A DNA stretch of 64,000 nucleotides, from the NCBI RefSeq assembly GCF_020166105.1, contig NZ_JAIUJY010000003.1:248001-312000 (forward strand), read 5' to 3'. The DNA is from Blastococcus sp. LR1 (GTDB lineage: Bacteria; Actinomycetota; Actinomycetes; Mycobacteriales; Geodermatophilaceae). The notes under the pieces are model-generated. The model was not told the origin of the DNA and did not search any database. It saw nothing but the letters and a program-made list of their open reading frames with translations. Positions within the stretch are counted from its first letter, which is position 1; every line of letters begins with the position of its first letter. The position numbers and the translations under genes were made by a program. Below are positions 49,404-56,131 of this stretch, in pieces.

Positions 49404-50468
49404 ATGATCACGTTCGACGAGGTCGTCAAGGTCTTCCCGGGCGGGAGCGCCGCGGTGGACCACCTGAGCATGGAGCTGCCGACCGGCAAGATCACCGTCT
49501 TCGTGGGGCCGTCCGGCTGCGGCAAGACCACCTCGCTGCGGATGATCAACAGGATGATCACCCCGACCTCGGGCCGGGTCCTCATCGACGGGCAGGACGT
49601 CACCGCGCAGGACGAGGCAACGCTGCGCCGGGGCATCGGCTACGTGATCCAGCACGCCGGGCTCTTTCCGCACCGCACCGTGGTCGACAACGTCGCCACC
49701 GTTCCGCTGCTGCTCGGCAGCAGCCGCCGCGAGGCCCGCCGCGCCGCACTGGAGGTGCTGGAGCGCGTGGGCCTGCCGCAGAGCTTCGCCGACCGCTACC
49801 CCGCCCAGCTCTCCGGTGGGCAGCAGCAGCGCGTCGGGGTCGCCCGGGCGCTCGCCGCCGATCCGCCGGTCATGCTGATGGACGAGCCGTTCAGCGCCGT
49901 CGACCCGGTCGTGCGGGAGAGCCTCCAGCGGGAGTTCCTGCGTCTGCAGGCCGAGCTGGGGAAGACCATCGCCCTGGTCACCCACGACATCGACGAGGCG
50001 ATCAAGCTGGGCGACGTCGTCGCCGTCTTCCGGGAGGGCGGGCGGCTGGCCCAGTTCGGCACGCCCCGGGAGCTCCTCGAGCGGCCGGCCGACGCGTTCG
50101 TCGGCGAGTTCGTCGGCCGCGACCGCGGCTTCCGTAGCCTGTCCTTCGACACCGCGGACTCGGTGCCGGTGCGCCCGCCGGGTGACGCGGCCGAGGACGG
50201 TGCCGAGCTGGTGCTCGATCCGGCAGGGCGCCCGCTCGGGTGGCTCGGTCCCGCCGTCGGCAGCCCGGCGACGCCGGTGCCCACCGGTGGGACGTTCTCC
50301 TCCACCGACACGCTGCGCGCGGTGACCGACCTGGCCATCAGCTCCCCGGTCGGGATCGCGGTCCGGGTCGGCCCCGACGGCGCGGTCGACGGGATCGTCC
50401 GGCACCACGACCTCGTCGACCACCTCGCCTCCCGGAGAGGCCGGTCGGGCGCGGAGCGGACCGCGTGA
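49404..50468 (+). CDS. quaternary-amine ABC transporter ATP-binding protein (OpuCA/ProV-like)
   Basis: ATPase of 354 aa of the glycine betaine/carnitine/choline importer family. Walker A GPSGCGKTTSLRMINRM (about residues 33-49) with the MINRM wording of the family, Q-loop GYVIQHAGLFPHRT, signature LSGGQQQRVGVARAL, Walker B VMLMDEPFSAVDPVVR and switch THDIDEAI. Beyond residue 235 is a C-terminal segment (about 255-350) in the position of the CBS osmosensor; it ends VGIAVRVGPDGAVDGIVRHH, which resembles half of one CBS unit, so sensing is probably reduced. ATG at 49404 is fixed by GGGAGTCGCC. The stop overlaps the permease GTG (GTGA at 50465). The 135-bp gap before it contains the AT-richest bases in the area and probably a promoter. 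Confidence 0.92.
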   Translation: MITFDEVVKVFPGGSAAVDHLSMELPTGKITVFVGPSGCGKTTSLRMINRMITPTSGRVLIDGQDVTAQDEATLRRGIGYVIQHAGLFPHRTVVDNVATVPLLLGSSRREARRAALEVLERVGLPQSFADRYPAQLSGGQQQRVGVARALAADPPVMLMDEPFSAVDPVVRESLQREFLRLQAELGKTIALVTHDIDEAIKLGDVVAVFREGGRLAQFGTPRELLERPADAFVGEFVGRDRGFRSLSFDTADSVPVRPPGDAAEDGAELVLDPAGRPLGWLGPAVGSPATPVPTGGTFSSTDTLRAVTDLAISSPVGIAVRVGPDGAVDGIVRHHDLVDHLASRRGRSGAERTA

Positions 50469-51115
50469 TCGACTACCTGCAGCGCAACCAGGAGCTGGTC
50501 CTCGAGGCGCTCGGGGAGCACGTCGTGCTGGCGCTGCTCCCGGTGCTGATCGGCATCGTCGTCTCGCTGCCGCTGGGCTACCTGGGGGTTCGCTTCCCGC
50601 GGCTGTACCAGCCGATGGTCAACGTCTGCGGGATCCTCTACTCGATCCCGTCCCTGGCGCTGTTCGTGATCCTGCCGGTGGTGATCGGCACCAAGGTGCT
50701 CTCGCCGGTCAACATCGTCGTCGCGCTGTCGATCTACACCGTGGCGCTGCTGGCCCGCACCGTGGCCGACGGCCTCCGCTCGGTCGACCGGACGCTGACC
50801 GACGCGGCGACGGCGATGGGCTACCGGCGGATCCGCCGCCTGTTCGGCGTCGAGCTGCCGCTCGCGCTCCCCGTCGTCCTGGCCGGGCTGCGGGTCGCCA
50901 CGGTCTCCAACATCAGCCTGGTCAGCGTCGGCGCGCTGATCGGCGTCGGAGGCCTGGGGGCGCTGTTCACCCGGGGCTTCCAGCTCTTCTACGCCGAACC
51001 GATCATCGTCGGGGTGCTGCTCTCGGTCCTGCTGGCCGGCATCGCCGACCTGCTCATCGTGCTGGTCCAGCGGGCGCTCACCCCGTGGGCCCGGCTCTCC
51101 GCCGGGCGGGTGTGA
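50465..51115 (+). CDS. quaternary-amine ABC transporter permease 1 (OpuCB-like)
   Basis: Membrane permease of 216 aa with five or six helices. The hydrophobic segment starting VVLALLPVLIGIVVSLPLGYL (ends VVLALLP and LPLGYL) and SIPSLALFVILPVVIG are typical of OpuCB/OsmW. The ATPase contact loop is DAATAMGYRRIRRLFGVELP, with the family Gly in AGLRVATVSNISLVSVGALIG. GTG start overlapping the ATPase stop by 4 bp, so it is coupled. Two different permeases in one operon is the OpuC layout, forming a heterodimeric channel. Confidence 0.9.
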   Translation: MIDYLQRNQELVLEALGEHVVLALLPVLIGIVVSLPLGYLGVRFPRLYQPMVNVCGILYSIPSLALFVILPVVIGTKVLSPVNIVVALSIYTVALLARTVADGLRSVDRTLTDAATAMGYRRIRRLFGVELPLALPVVLAGLRVATVSNISLVSVGALIGVGGLGALFTRGFQLFYAEPIIVGVLLSVLLAGIADLLIVLVQRALTPWARLSAGRV

Positions 51116-51118
51116 CCC

Positions 51119-51808
51119 GTGGACTCCTCCTACCTCTTCGATCCCGAGCACTGGGACCCGGGTGCCGCCGGGAGCATCCCGCAGCTGCTGCTGAGCCACC
51201 TCGGCTACTCCGCTCTCGCGCTGCTGTTCGGCACCCTCATCGCGCTGCCGGTCGGGCTCTTCATCGGGCACACCGGCCGCGGGTCGTTCCTCGCCATCAA
51301 CGCGGGCAACGCCGGCCGTTCGCTGCCGACCCTCGGGCTGCTGATGCTGATGGTCACCCTGCTCGGTCTCGGCCTGACGCCGGTGCTGATCGCCCTGACC
51401 GTGCTGGTCATCCCGCCCGTGCTCACGTCGACCTACGCGGGGATGCGGTCCCTGGACGCCTCCGTGGTCGACGCCGCCCGCGGCATGGGCATGCGCCCGT
51501 CGCAGGTGCTGCTGCGGGTGGAGTTCCCGATGGCGCTGCCCGTCCTGATGGGCGGCTTCCGCAGCGCCGCGCTGCAGGTCATCGCGACCGCCACCGTCGC
51601 CGCCGCGGTGGGTCTCGGCGGGCTGGGCCGGCTGCTCATCGACGGGCTGGCCCTCAACGACTACTCGCGCGTCCTCGCCGGCGCCGTGGTGGTCGCGGCG
51701 CTGGCCATCGTCCTGGACCTGCTCCTGGGCCTGATCCAGCGCTCGATCGTCTCGCCGGGGCTGACCGGGCGGGCTGTCCGCACCCGCCGGGCCGCGCCCG
51801 CCCCCTGA
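51119..51808 (+). CDS. quaternary-amine ABC transporter permease 2 (OpuCD-like)
   Basis: Second permease, 229 aa, starting GTG three bases after the previous stop. Helices begin with LGYSALALLFGTLIALPVGLF (ends LGYSAL and LPVGLF); SLPTLGLLMLMVTLLG is the conserved P-T-L region. Contact loop DAARGMGMRPSQVLLRVEFP, then GGFRSAALQVIATATVAA. The C terminus is Arg/Pro-rich. The stop codon lies inside the first unit of a small CTGACCG repeat (51805-51855). Confidence 0.9.
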   Translation: MDSSYLFDPEHWDPGAAGSIPQLLLSHLGYSALALLFGTLIALPVGLFIGHTGRGSFLAINAGNAGRSLPTLGLLMLMVTLLGLGLTPVLIALTVLVIPPVLTSTYAGMRSLDASVVDAARGMGMRPSQVLLRVEFPMALPVLMGGFRSAALQVIATATVAAAVGLGGLGRLLIDGLALNDYSRVLAGAVVVAALAIVLDLLLGLIQRSIVSPGLTGRAVRTRRAAPAP

Positions 51809-51855
51809 CCGCGCCCCCCCTGACCGCGCCCCCTGACCGTCCGCCCCTCTGACCG
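51805..51855 (+). repeat. four imperfect CTGACCG-(C/G-rich) tandem units
   Basis: CTGACCG recurs at 51805, 51820, 51833 and 51849, separated by C-rich spacers of 6-9 nt. The first unit includes the stop codon of the permease. The array fills half the 100-bp gap before the binding-protein gene. It looks like slippage-prone low-complexity sequence; no regulatory role is shown. Confidence 0.6.
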
Positions 51856-51908
51856 CACGTCCGCACCACCCGACCGCCCGTTCTGCAGCGACTCTCGGAA
51901 GGCACGAC

Positions 51909-52841
51909 ATGTCACGTTCCCACTCGGCCGGTGCAACCTTCGCCGCCGTCACCGCCCTCGCCCTCGCCCTCACCGGGTGCGGCGCGGACAGCGACCCGCT
52001 CGACGACTCCGGCTCCGACGGCGGCTCCTCGTCGTCGATCGCCATCGGCTCGGCCAACTTCCCGGAGAGCGAGCTGCTCGCCGAGATCTACGCCCAGGCG
52101 CTGGAGGCCGAGGGCCTGGAGGTGGAGCGGTCGTTCAACATCGGTGCCCGCGAGCTCTACCTGCAGGCGCTCCAGGACGGCTCGATCGACCTCCTGCCCG
52201 AGTACAACGGCGCCCTGCTGTCGGCCCTGACCGAGGGTGGTGCGCCGGAGGGCGTCAGCAGCCCCGACGACGTCTACGAGGCGCTGCAGGACGTGCTGCC
52301 CGAGGGCACCGAGGTGCTGGAGCAGTCCGACGCCGAGGACAAGGACACCCTCACCGTCACCCAGGAGACCGCGGACGAGTACGGCCTCGAGACGATCGCG
52401 GACCTGGTGCCCGTCGCCGACCAGCTCGTCATCGGCGCCGGGCCCGAGTGGGCCGAGCGCTACCAGGGCCTGCCCGGGCTCAAGGAGGTGTACGGCCTGG
52501 AGTTCAAGGAGTTCCGCCCGCTGGACGCCGGTGGCCCGCTCACCATCGGTGCCCTCCTGGACGGGACGATCGACGTCGGCAACGTGTTCAGCACCGACTC
52601 GGCGATCAAGGTCAACGACCTCGTCGTCCTCGAGGACCCCGAGGAGCTCTACCTCGCGGAGAACATCCTCCCGCTGATCCGCTCGGAGAAGGTCGACGAG
52701 ACGGTCACCGAGGCGCTCAACGCCGTCTCTGCCGCCCTCACCACGGAGAACCTCACCGAGTACCTGGCCCGCATCCAGGTGGACAAGGAGGACACGGCCA
52801 CCGTCGCCGAGGCCTTCCTGAGCGACACCGGGCTCGTCTGA
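51909..52841 (+). CDS. quaternary-amine ABC transporter substrate-binding lipoprotein (OpuCC-like)
   Basis: Lipoprotein of 310 aa. Signal peptide with lipobox LTGC (Cys24), an acidic Ser/Gly/Asp linker (about 25-42), then a type II binding fold of the OpuAC/OsmX family: IAIGSANFPESELLAEIYAQ (about 44-63), FNIGARELYLQALQDGSIDLL-type strand (ends NIGARE and SIDLLPEY), and the second-lobe GALLDGTIDVGNVFSTDSAI. The family binds glycine betaine, choline, carnitine and, in EgtU-type members, ergothioneine. Ligand class cannot be chosen without a structural comparison of the aromatic cage. ATG at 51909 with CGGAAGGCACGAC before it. It closes the importer operon and is followed by a perfect hairpin terminator. 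Confidence 0.9.
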   Translation: MSRSHSAGATFAAVTALALALTGCGADSDPLDDSGSDGGSSSSIAIGSANFPESELLAEIYAQALEAEGLEVERSFNIGARELYLQALQDGSIDLLPEYNGALLSALTEGGAPEGVSSPDDVYEALQDVLPEGTEVLEQSDAEDKDTLTVTQETADEYGLETIADLVPVADQLVIGAGPEWAERYQGLPGLKEVYGLEFKEFRPLDAGGPLTIGALLDGTIDVGNVFSTDSAIKVNDLVVLEDPEELYLAENILPLIRSEKVDETVTEALNAVSAALTTENLTEYLARIQVDKEDTATVAEAFLSDTGLV

Positions 52842-52847
52842 GTCCCG

Positions 52848-52880
52848 GCCGGCCGTGCGGGCGCGACCCGCACGGCCGGC
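52848..52880. terminator. terminator of the OpuC-type operon
   Basis: Perfect 14-bp stem (52848-52861 with 52867-52880) with a 5-nt loop, starting 7 bp after the binding-protein stop. It is followed immediately by the 33-bp repeat array and the convergent tetR stop. Confidence 0.8.
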
Positions 52881-52884
52881 ACCC

Positions 52885-52966
52885 TCGGTTCCTCAGGGCA
52901 CCCGGTTCCTCAGGCACTCGGTTCCTCAGGGCACCCGGTTCCTCAGGCACTCGGTTCCTCAGGGCA
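52885..52966. repeat. 2.5 copies of a 33-bp tandem repeat built from a CGGTTCCTCAGG core
   Basis: Exact 33-bp units occupy 52885-52917 and 52918-52950; a half unit starts at 52951. Each unit contains two variants of a 16-17-bp subunit, so the core CGGTTCCTCAGG occurs five times. The array lies between convergent genes and runs over the tetR stop codon (52959-52961), so the final codons of tetR are supplied by the last half unit. A CRISPR is excluded because the units are contiguous. Confidence 0.8.
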
Positions 52967-53513
52967 GGGGGAGCAGGGCGCACGCCCGGTCGACCGCGGC
53001 GCGCGCCGTGTCCGGGTCGGGAGCGGTGAGGACGACGCCGAGCACCATCCGCCAGGCCAGCGCGACGTCCGCCGGAGCCAGCCCGGCGTCGACCCGGCCG
53101 GCCGCCCGGGCAGCCGGCAGCACCTGCTCGATGAGTGCCAGCAGGCGGTCCTGCCCGTCGTAGTCGGGCAGGTTGCGCCGCGCCTCGATGACCATCTCGA
53201 CGAAGGCCGTCGTTCCGAGCGCCTGCGCCACCATCTCGCGCCACAGCCGGCCGAGCGCCTCGCCGTCCGCCGGCACGATGGCAGCCTCGAGGTCGGCGAA
53301 GTTCTGCTCGAACACCGCGAACGCCAGGTCCAGCCGCGTCGGGAAGTGGCGGTAGAGCACCCCCTGGCCGACACCTGCCTCTCGCGCGATGGCGCTCAGC
53401 GGGACCCGGTAGCCGCGCTCGGCCATGACCCGTCGGGCCGCCCGCAGGATCGCCTGCCGGTTGTCCGACGCCGCGGCGGGGCCACGGTTGACGCGCCCGC
53501 CCGTTGTGGTCAT
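52959..53513 (-). CDS. TetR-family transcriptional regulator
   Basis: Repressor of 184 aa. N-terminal helix-turn-helix at about residues 18-62: AILRAARRVMAERGYRVPLSAIAREAGVGQGVLYRHF (recognition segment GVGQGVLYRHFPTR); the rest is an all-helical ligand and dimerisation domain. ATG at 53513 is preferred; a start 20 codons further upstream would cross the operator. It is divergent from the KstD-like gene, with a perfect 10-2-10 inverted repeat between, so it most likely represses that gene and itself. The last codons are encoded by the repeat array at 52951-52966, implying that the C terminus changed when the array expanded. Confidence 0.88.
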   Translation of the reverse strand: MTTTGGRVNRGPAAASDNRQAILRAARRVMAERGYRVPLSAIAREAGVGQGVLYRHFPTRLDLAFAVFEQNFADLEAAIVPADGEALGRLWREMVAQALGTTAFVEMVIEARRNLPDYDGQDRLLALIEQVLPAARAAGRVDAGLAPADVALAWRMVLGVVLTAPDPDTARAAVDRACALLPLP

Positions 53514-53528
53514 GCTCACACCGTAGCG

Positions 53529-53550
53529 AACCGGACAGCCCTGTCCGGTT
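53529..53550. promoter_or_regulatory. TetR operator
   Basis: AACCGGACAG-CC-CTGTCCGGTT: two perfect 10-bp arms around a 2-bp centre, 16 bp upstream of the tetR ATG and 16 bp upstream of the KstD-like GTG. Position and symmetry fit a repressor site that shuts off both divergent promoters. Confidence 0.75.
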
Positions 53551-53566
53551 CCTCGAGGAGGTCGCT

Positions 53567-55213
53567 GTGGCACCCGGCCGGCACGAGCAGTTCGACGAGA
53601 CCTACGACGTGGTGGTCATCGGCAGCGGTGGCGCCGGCTTCGCCACGGCTCTCGGCGCCGTCGACGAGGGGCTGAGCGTCCTGCTGGTGGAGGGCTCCGA
53701 CAAGTGGGGCGGCAGCACCGCGATGTCCGGCGGCGGCCTCTGGATGCCGAACAACCCCCTCATGCAGCGCGCCGGGGTGCGCGACTCCCGCGAGGAGGCG
53801 CTGGCCTACCTCGAGGCGACCGTCGGCGACGAGGGCGTATCCAGCTCGCGAGAGCGGAAGGAGGCCTTCGTCGACGGCATCGCAGACTTCGTGACGACGG
53901 CGGAGAAGTTCGGCATGACCTTCGTGCGGGCCAAGGACTATCCGGACTACTACCCCGAGCTGCCCGGCGGGAAGATCGGCCGCGGGATCGAGATCAGGCC
54001 GCTGGACTCCAGGCCGCTGGGGGAGTGGTGGCGCACGTTGCGCAACGCCGTCCCCCTCCCGGCCAAGACCGATGACGTCTGGCTGCTGGGCCGCGCCTGG
54101 TCCACCCCCGGTGGGTTCGTGCGCGGCGCCCGGTTCGTCTTCCGCGCGCTCGGCGGTCTGGTCCGCGGGCAGCGGCTGGTCGGCATCGGCGTCGCCCTGG
54201 CGACGTCGTTCGGCAAGGCCCTGCTGGTCGAGCGCGAGGTGCCGCTCTGGCTGAACGCGCCGCTGGAGGACCTGATCCTCGACGGCGACCGCGTGGTCGG
54301 CGTGCGCATCCGTCGGGACGGTCGGGAGCTCCGTATCCGGGCCACCCGCGGGGTGATGCTCTCCGGTGGCGGGTTCGACCACAACCGTGACTGGCGGCAG
54401 AAGCACCACGGCATCGATGGCACCCCCTCCGGGAACCCCGCGAACGTGGGTGGGCCCATCGAGATCGCGCAGCGAGCCGGCGCCGCACTGGAGCTGATGG
54501 ACGACGCGTGGTGGGGTGCCTCGGTGGCGCCGGTGCCCGGCACCGCCCCGGGCTTCATCGTCGGCGAGCGCTCGATGCCGTTCTCGATCATGGTCGACGC
54601 CACTGGTGACCGGTTCGCCAACGAGTCGGAGTCCTACGTCGACCTCGGGCACCACATGCTCGACCACGACAAGGACGGCCGGTACTGGCTGGTCGCCGAC
54701 GCCCGCCACGCCCACCGCTACCTGCGCACCTACGCCCTGGACCCGCGCGCGAACAAGGCGAGGCGGGAGGCGGGGATGCTGGTGAAGGCCGACACCATCG
54801 AGGAACTGGCCGCGAAGCTCGGCGCGCCCCGGCTCCCGGCCACCGTCGAGCGGTTCAACGGGTTCGCCCGCTCCGGGGTCGACGGCGACTTCGGCCGCGG
54901 CAACTCCGCCTACGACCGCTACTACGCCGACCCGACGGTGCGCCCCAACCCGAACCTGGGCCCGCTGACGAAGGGCCCGTTCACCGCCCACCAGGTGGTG
55001 ATCGGCGACCTCGGCACCAAGGGCGGTGTGGTCACCGACGCCGACGGCCGCGCGCTGCGCGAGGACGGCTCGGTCATCGAGGGCCTCTACTCGGCCGGCA
55101 ACAACTCGGCGTCGGTCATGGGCCGCACCTACCCCGGACCGGGTTCCACGATCGGCCCGGCCACGGTGTTCGGGCTGCGCGCCGCCAGGCACATGGCCCG
55201 CCGCTCCGCCTGA
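53567..55213 (+). CDS. FAD-dependent 3-ketosteroid delta1-dehydrogenase-like protein
   Basis: Flavoprotein of 548 aa in the succinate dehydrogenase/fumarate reductase flavoprotein superfamily, closest in layout to 3-oxosteroid 1-dehydrogenase (KstD, about 510-570 aa). FAD motif YDVVVIGSGGAGFATALGA (about residues 13-31), then KWGGSTAMSGGGLWMPNNP (about 46-64), and the C-terminal GLYSAGNNSASVMGRTYPGPGSTIGP wording (ends GLYSAGNNSASV and YPGPGSTIG), which is the KstD FAD-binding signature. NHRDWRQKH-like segment replaces the usual catalytic-loop sequence, so other ketosteroid or cyclohexanone-like substrates are possible. GTG at 53567 has GAGGAGG six bases before it. Controlled by the divergent TetR; first gene of a plus-strand set with an SDR and a hydrolase. 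Confidence 0.87.
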   Translation: MAPGRHEQFDETYDVVVIGSGGAGFATALGAVDEGLSVLLVEGSDKWGGSTAMSGGGLWMPNNPLMQRAGVRDSREEALAYLEATVGDEGVSSSRERKEAFVDGIADFVTTAEKFGMTFVRAKDYPDYYPELPGGKIGRGIEIRPLDSRPLGEWWRTLRNAVPLPAKTDDVWLLGRAWSTPGGFVRGARFVFRALGGLVRGQRLVGIGVALATSFGKALLVEREVPLWLNAPLEDLILDGDRVVGVRIRRDGRELRIRATRGVMLSGGGFDHNRDWRQKHHGIDGTPSGNPANVGGPIEIAQRAGAALELMDDAWWGASVAPVPGTAPGFIVGERSMPFSIMVDATGDRFANESESYVDLGHHMLDHDKDGRYWLVADARHAHRYLRTYALDPRANKARREAGMLVKADTIEELAAKLGAPRLPATVERFNGFARSGVDGDFGRGNSAYDRYYADPTVRPNPNLGPLTKGPFTAHQVVIGDLGTKGGVVTDADGRALREDGSVIEGLYSAGNNSASVMGRTYPGPGSTIGPATVFGLRAARHMARRSA

Positions 55214-55276
55214 CCTGCACCCCCATCCCTCCGGCGCGCGACCGCGTGCCGGGCCCCTCACCACAGGAGAGATGCT

Positions 55277-56098
55277 GTGAGCACCAGCACGTCCGGACGT
55301 CTCGGCGGCAAGGTCGCCTACATCACCGGTGCCGCCCGCGGTCAGGGCCGCGCGCACGCGGTGCGGCTCGCGGCCGAGGGCGCCGACATCATCGCCATCG
55401 ACAACTGCGTGAAGGCCGAGACGACCTCCTACGACGGGCCCACCGAGGCCGACCTCGACGAGACCACCCGGCTGGTCGAGGCCCAGGGACGGCGGATCCT
55501 CGCCCGCAAGGTCGACGTCCGGGACCTCGACGGGCAGATGGCCGTGGTGAAGGACGGCGTCTCGGAGTTCGGGCGGCTCGACGTCGTCGTCGCCAACGCC
55601 GGGATCTGCTCGGGCTCGATGTCCTGGGAAATCCCGGTCGAGAAGTGGCGCGAGACGATCGACGTCAACCTCACCGGCACCTTCTTCACGGCCAAGGCCA
55701 CCGTGCCGGTGCTGCTGGAACAGGGCACCGGCGGCTCGATCATCATCATCAGCTCGGTGGCGGGCCTGCGCGGGCTGCCGTTCCTCGCCGACTACGCGGC
55801 CAGCAAGCACGGCGTCGTCGGGCTGGCGAAGACCATGGCCAACGAACTGGGGCAGCACAACATCCGGGTCAACACCGTGCACCCGCACGGCGTGGCCACC
55901 GGGATGATGCCGCTGGAGATGATGGAGCTGGCCGGTCAGCACTCGACCACGCTGGCGCCGATCCTGATGCAGGCGCTGCCGGACCCGGTGTCGCAGCCCG
56001 AGGACATCGCCAACGCCGTCGCCTGGCTCGCCTCCGACGAGGCCCGGCACGTCACCGGCATCCAGCTGCCGGTCGACCTCGGCACCCTGGTCCGCTGA
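55277..56098 (+). CDS. mycofactocin-coupled SDR-family oxidoreductase
   Basis: SDR of 273 aa. The cofactor motif AYITGAARGQGRAHAVRLA (about residues 14-32) followed by AEGADIIAIDNC is the signature of the mycofactocin-dependent SDR subfamily, whose tightly bound NAD is re-oxidised by the peptide-derived redox carrier mycofactocin. The long insertion between strands 2 and 3 (KAETTSYDGPTEADLDETTR) is typical too. Catalytic residues: NAG in VVANAGICSG, Ser in ISSVAGLRGLPF, YAASKHG. GTG at 55277 with CAGGAGAGATGCT upstream. It implies mycofactocin biosynthesis genes elsewhere in the genome. Probably oxidises an alcohol produced by the KstD-like or hydrolase partner. Confidence 0.9.
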   Translation: MSTSTSGRLGGKVAYITGAARGQGRAHAVRLAAEGADIIAIDNCVKAETTSYDGPTEADLDETTRLVEAQGRRILARKVDVRDLDGQMAVVKDGVSEFGRLDVVVANAGICSGSMSWEIPVEKWRETIDVNLTGTFFTAKATVPVLLEQGTGGSIIIISSVAGLRGLPFLADYAASKHGVVGLAKTMANELGQHNIRVNTVHPHGVATGMMPLEMMELAGQHSTTLAPILMQALPDPVSQPEDIANAVAWLASDEARHVTGIQLPVDLGTLVR

Positions 56099-56131
56099 CA
56101 TGACTCCGCTGGCATGACTCCGCTGGCATGA
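56099..56131 (+). repeat. 14-bp tandem repeat creating two ATGA-chained micro-ORFs
   Basis: CATGACTCCGCTGG is repeated exactly at 56099-56112 and 56113-56126, then CATGACG starts the hydrolase. Each copy encodes Met-Thr-Pro-Leu-Ala-stop from ATG 56100 and ATG 56114; each TGA overlaps the next ATG as ATGA, the second one overlapping the hydrolase ATG at 56128. The chain begins 1 bp after the SDR stop. It could carry ribosomes by re-initiation from the SDR to the hydrolase, which lacks its own ribosome binding site. Confidence 0.7.

Noticed and set aside
51805-51855. regulatory iteron array upstream of the OpuCC-like gene
   Set aside because: Spacing is irregular (15, 13, 16 bp) and the first unit is coding; low-complexity slippage is the simpler reading, so it is listed as a repeat only.
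49796-52057. 753-codon minus-strand frame opposite the OpuC-type genes
   Set aside because: Low-complexity Gln/Asp/Arg shadow; the plus-strand importer genes are complete.
52885-52966. CRISPR array
   Set aside because: Units are contiguous with no unique spacers, too few and too short; it is a tandem duplication.
53514-53573. Longer TetR start 20 codons upstream
   Set aside because: It would place the operator inside the coding sequence and adds residues without family similarity; ATG 53513 gives the normal N terminus.
53516-56101. 861-codon minus-strand frame opposite the KstD-like gene and SDR
   Set aside because: Val/Arg/Gly-rich antisense shadow with no domain wording; the plus-strand genes carry full family motifs.
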